NCBI GenBank assembly: GCA_036741355.1
Contig: DAINSK010000005.1
Location: forward strand, 1-64,000
Length of the DNA stretch: 64,000 nt
Reading direction: 5' to 3'
Source of the DNA: JBBRGK01 sp036741355
GTDB taxonomy: Bacteria; Chloroflexota; Dehalococcoidia; CAUJGQ01
Shown here: positions 58,830 to 64,000 of the stretch, piece after piece
How the letters are laid out: each line of letters opens with the position of its first letter
Position numbering within the stretch: position 1 is the first letter of the stretch
The notes under the pieces: generated by a model
Databases searched by the model: none
The model's input: the letters and a program-made list of their open reading frames with translations, nothing else
What the model was told of the DNA's origin: nothing
Made by a program: the position numbers and the translations under genes

Positions 58830-59627
58830 TTACTCCGAGAGTGCCAGCCCGAGCATGCGGTAGGCAAGCTTCGCGGCGAGTTGCGCCCCGGCGCGCGGCC
58901 CGTGTTCAGGCGCCAGTTCCATCAGATCGAAGCCGACTATGCGCCGGCGGCGGGCCACCTCCGCCAGCAGGTCGGTGACGTCGTACCAGTTGAGTCCTCC
59001 CGGCTCCGGTGTGCCGACCGCCGGCAGCAATCCGGAGTCGAATACGTCCAAGTCGATGCTGATATAGACATCGTCGCGCAGCCCGGCGACCACCTGGTCC
59101 GCAACCTCGGCCGGGTGACGAAATTTGTGTACCGGGAACGACGGGATCCCCATCTCTCGGAGGGCACCCAGTTCGTCGATATCGGCGCTGCGCATGCCGA
59201 CGTGGACGGCGGGCACCCCCGATTCGGCCATGCGTCGCAGCGTACAGGCGTGATTGTACGGCGTGTCCATGTACGATTCGCGGAAGTCGGCATGGGCGTC
59301 GAGGTAGAGGATCGAGACGTTGTGCATACGGTCGGTGTGTGCGAGGGCGCTGCCGATGGCAATGCTGTGTTCGCCGCCGAGTGTGATCACCAGTTTGCCG
59401 TCGTCGATCAGCTCACCCGCGAGTTGTCGCACGCGCTCGACCATGGCAGCGGGGCTGCCGGCGTGTACCGCGACCTCTGGCAACGTGTGGATTCCCGACC
59501 GGAACGGCTCGCGCTCGATCGCGAGGTCATAAAGCTCCATGTCGGCCGATGCATCGATGATCGCCTGAGGCCCCTCGCGCGCCCCGGCGCGTGCCGTCGT
59601 TGTCGAATCATACGGAACCGGTAGCAC
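58830..59627 (-). CDS. speB: Agmatinase/ureohydrolase family enzyme
   Basis: At least 265 aa. The manganese sites are intact: GGEHSIAIGSALAH, LDAHADFRESY and SIDLDVFDSG, plus the late FDLMELAPEHG. It hydrolyses agmatine (or a related guanidino compound) to putrescine and urea in the cytoplasm. The family's N-terminus continues upstream of the GTG at 59627 in the same frame (DERFYPRRNFGWLEPEYSDY, AHARAV) up to a TAA at 59729, with no ATG, GTG or TTG between. An ATC near 59708 or a base error would explain this. It follows the PSP1 gene directly. Confidence 0.85.
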   Translation of the reverse strand: MLPVPYDSTTTARAGAREGPQAIIDASADMELYDLAIEREPFRSGIHTLPEVAVHAGSPAAMVERVRQLAGELIDDGKLVITLGGEHSIAIGSALAHTDRMHNVSILYLDAHADFRESYMDTPYNHACTLRRMAESGVPAVHVGMRSADIDELGALREMGIPSFPVHKFRHPAEVADQVVAGLRDDVYISIDLDVFDSGLLPAVGTPEPGGLNWYDVTDLLAEVARRRRIVGFDLMELAPEHGPRAGAQLAAKLAYRMLGLALSE

Positions 59628-59726
59628 GACGGCACGCGCATGCGCGTAATCGCTGTACTCGGGCTCGAGCCATCCGAAGTTACGCCGGGGATAGAACCGC
59701 TCGTCGATTTTCGTAACGGAGGGCCC

Positions 59727-60848
59727 TTATCCCTGCTGCTTTGGGCCCCCGCCGCCCCGGTGACGGCGGCGACGGCGTTTGCGCGATCCGGGTTCGCCGG
59801 GAATAACCGCACCCTTGGGTGGCAACTCAGAGTGCAGGTGCGGCTCACCTGACCGCTGAGGACTGGGGACATTGACCGCCTGAACCGGCCAGACCGAGCC
59901 TTGCTGCGCAGGTCCGGAGGCGGCGGGCCAACCGCGTTGATTCTGGGGGCTCCCCGGGCCTCCCTCTTCGGTGGCGAACTCGATTTGTTCTACCTCACCC
60001 GTGGCAACGGGACTCGCCGCCACAAGCGGCCGCGCCACGCCCTTATCCAGACCGAGCTCGGCGACCGTGAGTTCGACGATCTGGAAGCTCTCCATCTGCA
60101 GCGTCACCATCTGCTTGATGGCGTTTACCGCCACAACGCGGGCGGTGCCCGTCGGCGTGCTGAGCCAGGTATCCGGCTTCGGCAGCTCCGCCTTGAGGTG
60201 CTTATAAACGTCGTTTTCATACGACAGGCAGCACAGCAGGCGGCCACACTGACCGGAGATCTTCGACGGGTTCAGAGGCAGGCTTTGCTCCTTCGCCATC
60301 TTGATCGAGATCGCAGGGAAGGCCGTTAGCCACGAAGTGCAACACAGCCGCCGGCCGCAGCGACCGTAGCCGCCAATCAACTTCGCCTGATCCCTCGGTC
60401 CAATTTGACGAAGCTGCACCTGTGCCTGAATGTGGCGCCCCAGGTCGCGCACGAGGTCGCGGAAGTCGACGCGGCTCTCCGAGGTGAAAAAAATCGTCAG
60501 CCGCTGTCCATCAAGCGTGAACTGCGACGACACAACTTTCATCGGCAGGTCGAGAGCACGCGCACGCTCACGGGAAAGCTCCGTTGCCTCGCGCGCCTGC
60601 TGTTTTAACGCGTCGGCGCGGTCCACGTCGTCGGGACCGGCCGGGCGAATAATCGGTTTGAGCGGCTCCGTCAGCTCTGCAGAGAGCACCTGGCCCGGGG
60701 CGATCACGACACGCCCAAGCTCAACACCGCGGCTGGTCTCCACCACCACGTAGCTGCCGGTGGTCAAGTCTTCCCGATAGTTTCCAGGTTCGAAGTAATA
60801 AATCTTGCCCGCTTCCTGGAAGCGGACCCCGACGACGTCACTCTCCAT
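59727..60848 (-). CDS. PSP1 C-terminal domain protein (YaaT-like)
   Basis: 373 aa. Core PSP1 signatures: RRLCCTSWLTAFPAISIKMA and ISGQCGRLLCCLSYENDVYK with GGYGRCG just before, then TWLSTPTGTARVVAVN. YaaT of Bacillus takes part in phosphorelay, RNA-degradation (RicT in the Y-complex) and replication control. Beyond residue ~300 there is a basic, Pro-rich tail ending KRRRRRHRGGGGPKQQG, suited to RNA or DNA contact. Gene order holB-psp1 is the same as in Firmicutes, where yaaT follows holB. Confidence 0.9.
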   Translation of the reverse strand: MESDVVGVRFQEAGKIYYFEPGNYREDLTTGSYVVVETSRGVELGRVVIAPGQVLSAELTEPLKPIIRPAGPDDVDRADALKQQAREATELSRERARALDLPMKVVSSQFTLDGQRLTIFFTSESRVDFRDLVRDLGRHIQAQVQLRQIGPRDQAKLIGGYGRCGRRLCCTSWLTAFPAISIKMAKEQSLPLNPSKISGQCGRLLCCLSYENDVYKHLKAELPKPDTWLSTPTGTARVVAVNAIKQMVTLQMESFQIVELTVAELGLDKGVARPLVAASPVATGEVEQIEFATEEGGPGSPQNQRGWPAASGPAQQGSVWPVQAVNVPSPQRSGEPHLHSELPPKGAVIPGEPGSRKRRRRRHRGGGGPKQQG

Positions 60849-60896
60849 GAAACAAACGCTCCGGTACGAGACCGCGGTTCAGACTGGATGAAACGA

Positions 60897-61979
60897 TCAT
60901 GCCCTTGAAACACGCGGCTCGGGTAAGCGCAGCATCAGCACTTCGAGTGCGAGCCGCGCGTTGGCATTCTCTTCTAGCTGTCTCTGCGCATCACACAGGT
61001 ATTGCACGAACCGGCCGGCATCGGCGGCGTTCAACCCCCGGGCTACCGTGCGAATCTGATCGATGCGGTCTACATTAAGGATACCGCGCTCCGCCCCACC
61101 TGCTGCAAGTGCGACGTCCCTCCACCAACCGGTCCAGGTGCTCAGGACCGCCGTTACGCCTTTGCGGTCGCGCGTCCAGCGAGCGCCGAGGTCCGCGGCA
61201 AACGCGAAGCGCTCGAAGCGTCCGGACGAACCAAGCGCGGCTATCTCGTCAAGTAACCGTTCGCGCTCGTCCAGAACCACCCGGTCCGCCGCGACGCTGA
61301 GCGCCCAGCCGGTGCGGCCAAGGGCGAGTCGGGCGACAACAGCGGCCCGTGTGCTATCCAGTCCCCGTTCGACGAGCATAGATTCCAGCACGCTCACCGG
61401 CGCCGGCCGCACTTCGACCCGCCGCAGGCGAGAGCGCACGGTCTCGAGCAGCGCGTCCTCTTTGGCCGTTATCAACACCAACACTACCGACGGCGGCGGC
61501 TCCTCCAGTGTTTTCAAGAAGGCGTCCGCGGCGTAAATGTTGAGCGCGTCGGCGGGATCGATCACGATGACGCGATATTTACCCTCGAACGGGGTCAAGC
61601 TCAACCGGCGCTCGAGCGCCCGTACCTGGCAAATCTTGATATCGCGGGAGTTATCCTTGCGGTGATCGTGCTCCGATTCGGCGCAAACGCCGCCCGGGGC
61701 GATCAACTCGACGTCGGGGTGTTTTCCCTCTTCAATGTGACGGCATGAGCGGCAATTGCCGCACGGAGACACGACCCCGCTGCGCTCAATCGGGGAGGCG
61801 CAGTTAAGCGCCTGCGCCAGCCGGCGGGCAAGTGTACCCTTTCCGCTTTGTGAAGGACCGACGATCAGGTACGCATGCGCCGGCCGGCCCTGCGCAATGC
61901 TTCGACCGAGCGCCGAAACCTCGGAGTCCTGGCCGATCATCCCCCAGGGATGGTCGAGCGCCTCGCAGTCAATCACCAT
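60897..61979 (-). CDS. holB: DNA polymerase III subunit delta prime
   Basis: 360 aa. AAA+ clamp-loader features: MIGQDSEVSALGRSIAQGRP, Walker A in IVGPSQSGKGTLARRL, a zinc module with CGNCRSC (also the CASP cysteine upstream), the ADAFLKTLEEPPPSVVLVLI stretch, and TVRSRLRR in the place of the SRC arginine finger region. It loads the beta clamp as part of the gamma/tau complex. Its start lies inside the end of lysA (11-base overlap). Confidence 0.9.
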   Translation of the reverse strand: MVIDCEALDHPWGMIGQDSEVSALGRSIAQGRPAHAYLIVGPSQSGKGTLARRLAQALNCASPIERSGVVSPCGNCRSCRHIEEGKHPDVELIAPGGVCAESEHDHRKDNSRDIKICQVRALERRLSLTPFEGKYRVIVIDPADALNIYAADAFLKTLEEPPPSVVLVLITAKEDALLETVRSRLRRVEVRPAPVSVLESMLVERGLDSTRAAVVARLALGRTGWALSVAADRVVLDERERLLDEIAALGSSGRFERFAFAADLGARWTRDRKGVTAVLSTWTGWWRDVALAAGGAERGILNVDRIDQIRTVARGLNAADAGRFVQYLCDAQRQLEENANARLALEVLMLRLPEPRVSRA

Positions 61980-63312
61980 AGACGTCGTTGCGCATCAAAT
62001 CTTCGTACGTCTCACGGCGGCGGATCAAACGCGCTTCGCCGTCGCGGACCATGACGATCGCCGGCTTCAGAGCCTGGTTGTAGTTGCTCGCCATGGGCAG
62101 GCAGTAGGCGCCCGAGGCGGGGATCGCGACGATGTCGCCCGCCGCCAGGCATGGCAGATTGACGTCTTTAATGAGGATGTCGCCGGATTCGCAGTACCTT
62201 CCCGCGATCGTGACGGTCTCCTCGGCGGAGGCGAGCGGCTTGTTGGCAACGATCGCCTCGTATTCCGAGCCGTAGATCGCCGGGCGGATGTTGTCGGCCA
62301 TACCGCCGTCAACCGAGACGAACGTGCGCAGCCCCGGGATAGCCTTGCGGGCGCCTGCCGTATACAGCGCCACACCGGCGCGCCCGACAATCGACCGTCC
62401 CGGCTCGATCGACATGGCCGGCAACGGCAGGTGGTGTGCGGCGCACGCCTTTTCGAGGGATCCGACGACGATCCGGGCGTATTCGGAGACGGGAGGAGCC
62501 GGCCTCGACGCGCGATATTGCACGGCGAAGCCGCCGCCCGGGCTGAACTCCCTGGGAACGAAGTTGTGGCACTCTACCATTTGCTCCGCGAACGCCATCA
62601 TCACGTCGGACGATTGCCGGTACGGTTCCAGCTCGAAGATCGGCGAGCCCAGGTGGACATGGTAGCCGCGCAGTTCGAGGCCCCGCGCCTGCAGCGCCTG
62701 CCGCACCGCGTCGCCCGCCTGTCCGGTCTCGATCGGAAAGCCGAACTTGCTATCGAGAATACCCGTGGTCGTGTGCCCGTGGGTGTGCGGATCGACGCTC
62801 GGCGACAGCCTGAGCAGCACGGGCTGGCGGCGGCCCAGCGAGTGGGCGACGCGATCCAACAGATCGAGTTCGTAGAAGTTATCGACGACCACGTGGCCGA
62901 TGCCGGCGCTGACGGCTTCGCGCAACTCTCCCTCGGACTTGTTGTTGCCATGAAAGTCGATCTCGGAGGCCGGAAACCCGACCGAAAGCGCGATCGCAAG
63001 CTCTCCACCAGAGACGACGTCCAGCCCCAACCCCTCTTCTTTAATGAGTGCCGCTAGAGCCCGGCCGAGATAGGCCTTGGCAGCGTACCGCACGCGCGTT
63101 TCGGGATAGAGCTTGCGAAACTCGGTCACGAAGTCGCGGCACTGGCCGCGGAGCGTCGCTTCGTCAAAGACGTAGAGTGGGCTGCCGAAGTCTCGCACCA
63201 GGTCCACGGCGTCGCAGCCGCCGATGGCGAGGTGGCCGGCTTCGTTAATGGAAGCAGTAACGGGCAGCACCGAACGGAGCGGTAACTCCGTCTGCGCAAC
63301 GGTTTGATTCAT
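61969..63312 (-). CDS. lysA: Diaminopimelate decarboxylase
   Basis: 447 aa from ATG 63312. Last step of lysine biosynthesis: meso-diaminopimelate to lysine and CO2. PLP Lys in VRYAAKAYLGRALAAL, glycine loop in FSPGGGFAVQY, substrate-binding SIEPGRSIVG and the C-terminal ESGDILIKDVNLP with the Cys/Tyr of the dimer active site (ASGAYCLPMASNYN). A GGAGCG site precedes the start. Convergent with no gene downstream except the overlapping holB. Confidence 0.95.
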   Translation of the reverse strand: MNQTVAQTELPLRSVLPVTASINEAGHLAIGGCDAVDLVRDFGSPLYVFDEATLRGQCRDFVTEFRKLYPETRVRYAAKAYLGRALAALIKEEGLGLDVVSGGELAIALSVGFPASEIDFHGNNKSEGELREAVSAGIGHVVVDNFYELDLLDRVAHSLGRRQPVLLRLSPSVDPHTHGHTTTGILDSKFGFPIETGQAGDAVRQALQARGLELRGYHVHLGSPIFELEPYRQSSDVMMAFAEQMVECHNFVPREFSPGGGFAVQYRASRPAPPVSEYARIVVGSLEKACAAHHLPLPAMSIEPGRSIVGRAGVALYTAGARKAIPGLRTFVSVDGGMADNIRPAIYGSEYEAIVANKPLASAEETVTIAGRYCESGDILIKDVNLPCLAAGDIVAIPASGAYCLPMASNYNQALKPAIVMVRDGEARLIRRRETYEDLMRNDVYGD

Positions 63313-63434
63313 CGAGCGAGCGCTCCAGTCATCGATTGGACAACCGTGACTCAGCATATCATCCTGCCTTAGTGATCCGGGTTTTGGAGGCTCCTGGCGT
63401 ATACTTGGCGGCAGAACACTCGGGAGATGACGAA

Positions 63435-64000
63435 ATGGAGTACTACCGCGAAGGCGACATCACGGTTATCAAAGTCGGTCCCTTGAAGCCCTACAGCAAC
63501 AACGCCTACGTGGTCGCGGACACGGCGACACGAGACGCGATGCTGATCGACATGCCTGCCGACGCCGATGACGACGAGGGCAAGACCGCTGCCAGCGGCG
63601 CCCGCGTCATCAGCGCTCTCAGCGACGCGGCGCTCAAGGGCGCTAAGGTGCGTTCAATCGTCGCGACCCACTGGCATCCAGACCACTGGATGAGTTATGA
63701 CAACATCCGCGCGGCGACCGGCGCGCCGGTCGCCGTGTACGAGCACGAGATAAAGGTGCCTGCCGAACGTATCGACCAGAAGCTGAGCGACGGCCAGGAG
63801 CTGCGTTGCGGCAGCGCCCGTTTGCGGGTGATTCACACCCCGGGTCACACGCCCGGCAGCATCAGTTTGCTGTTGGGCAAGCTGCTGCTGACGGGCGATA
63901 CGCTTTTCAACGGCGGCCCCGGACGCACCCAGGCGCATGCCGACCTGTTGACCGAGATCGAGGCGATCGTCGGCAAGCTCTATAAGCTTCCCGACGACGT
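63435..64000 (+). CDS. Metallo-beta-lactamase-fold hydrolase (partial, runs off the end)
   Basis: ATG 63435 with GGGAGA upstream; the frame stays open to the window end (188 codons seen). The metal-binding motif ATHWHPDHW is at residues ~78-85, a further metal His in IHTPGHTPGSISLLL, and the bridging Asp in LLTGDTLFNGGPGRTQ. Early strand DITVIKVGPLKPYSNNAYV and IDMPADAD are typical of glyoxalase-II-like thiolesterases. Reaction not determined. Promoter TATACT lies near 63400. Confidence 0.85.
   Translation, partial: MEYYREGDITVIKVGPLKPYSNNAYVVADTATRDAMLIDMPADADDDEGKTAASGARVISALSDAALKGAKVRSIVATHWHPDHWMSYDNIRAATGAPVAVYEHEIKVPAERIDQKLSDGQELRCGSARLRVIHTPGHTPGSISLLLGKLLLTGDTLFNGGPGRTQAHADLLTEIEAIVGKLYKLPDD

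Overview
The window is a high-GC bacterial chromosome segment, most likely from a member of the Chloroflexota (Dehalococcoidia, SAR202 or Thermomicrobia-like). That reading rests on gene style: many family III (CaiB/BaiF) CoA-transferases, an XRE/NB-ARC/TPR regulator, WD40 lipoproteins, a PSP1 (YaaT-like) protein beside holB and lysA, and GTG/TTG starts with ATGA or GTGA overlaps. It is not a phylogenetic placement.

Region 1 (1-29.1 kb) is a catabolic island. Two copies of a three-gene module lie in opposite orientation: CoA-transferase A, CoA-transferase B, then an amidohydrolase-fold protein. One copy is on the minus strand (7398-3787, with a frameshift in B) and one on the plus strand (24515-28112, intact). 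Between them are an acyl-CoA dehydrogenase, an M20 hydrolase overlapping an imidazolonepropionase/enamidase-like amidohydrolase, a dipeptide-type ABC importer (substrate-binding protein and two permeases, no ATPase), a small terminal-inverted-repeat element, and a two-subunit fumarate-reductase-like flavoprotein/2Fe-2S pair. These are followed by a four-gene molybdenum hydroxylase with a split large subunit, in the order FAD, 2Fe-2S, Mo-L, Mo-M known from Eubacterium barkeri nicotinate dehydrogenase. Then come a maleate isomerase/Asp-Glu racemase-like protein, a DUF6282-like hydrolase and a threonine-synthase-like PLP enzyme. An IclR regulator closes the region behind a strong hairpin. I read it as a pathway that imports, hydroxylates, reduces and opens a nitrogen heterocycle or similar ring and handles the product as CoA esters. 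The substrate is not proven.

Region 2 (about 29.84-40.42 kb) is a decayed integrative element. Its left end cuts a HAD-like gene. Its right end is the 3' part of a tRNA-Lys(TTT) gene, a typical attachment site. All its genes run on the minus strand: excisionase-like protein, a truncated primase-polymerase abutting a truncated ssb, a replication initiator with 22-bp iteron-like repeats inside its gene, several Cys-rich unknowns, a stand-alone C-terminal primase-type domain, and two terminase-small-subunit-like HTH paralogues around a lipoprotein gene. No integrase is visible. Many of its proteins end in an acidic tail with a terminal hydrophobic residue, resembling the SSB C-terminal tip.

Region 3 (40.7-64 kb) is ordinary chromosome with some lineage-specific secreted proteins: a two-domain CoA-transferase and class III aminotransferase; two small related unknown proteins; a secreted protein with a near-perfect 420-bp internal duplication; a WD40 lipoprotein divergent from an XRE/NB-ARC/TPR regulator, with an 83-bp upstream block repeated near a decayed gene; a PAP2-type membrane protein; an M16 peptidase; a D-2-hydroxyacid dehydrogenase; a PPOX protein; a THI5-like binding protein; an agmatinase-like enzyme; PSP1 protein; holB; lysA; and a metallo-beta-lactamase-fold protein running off the end.
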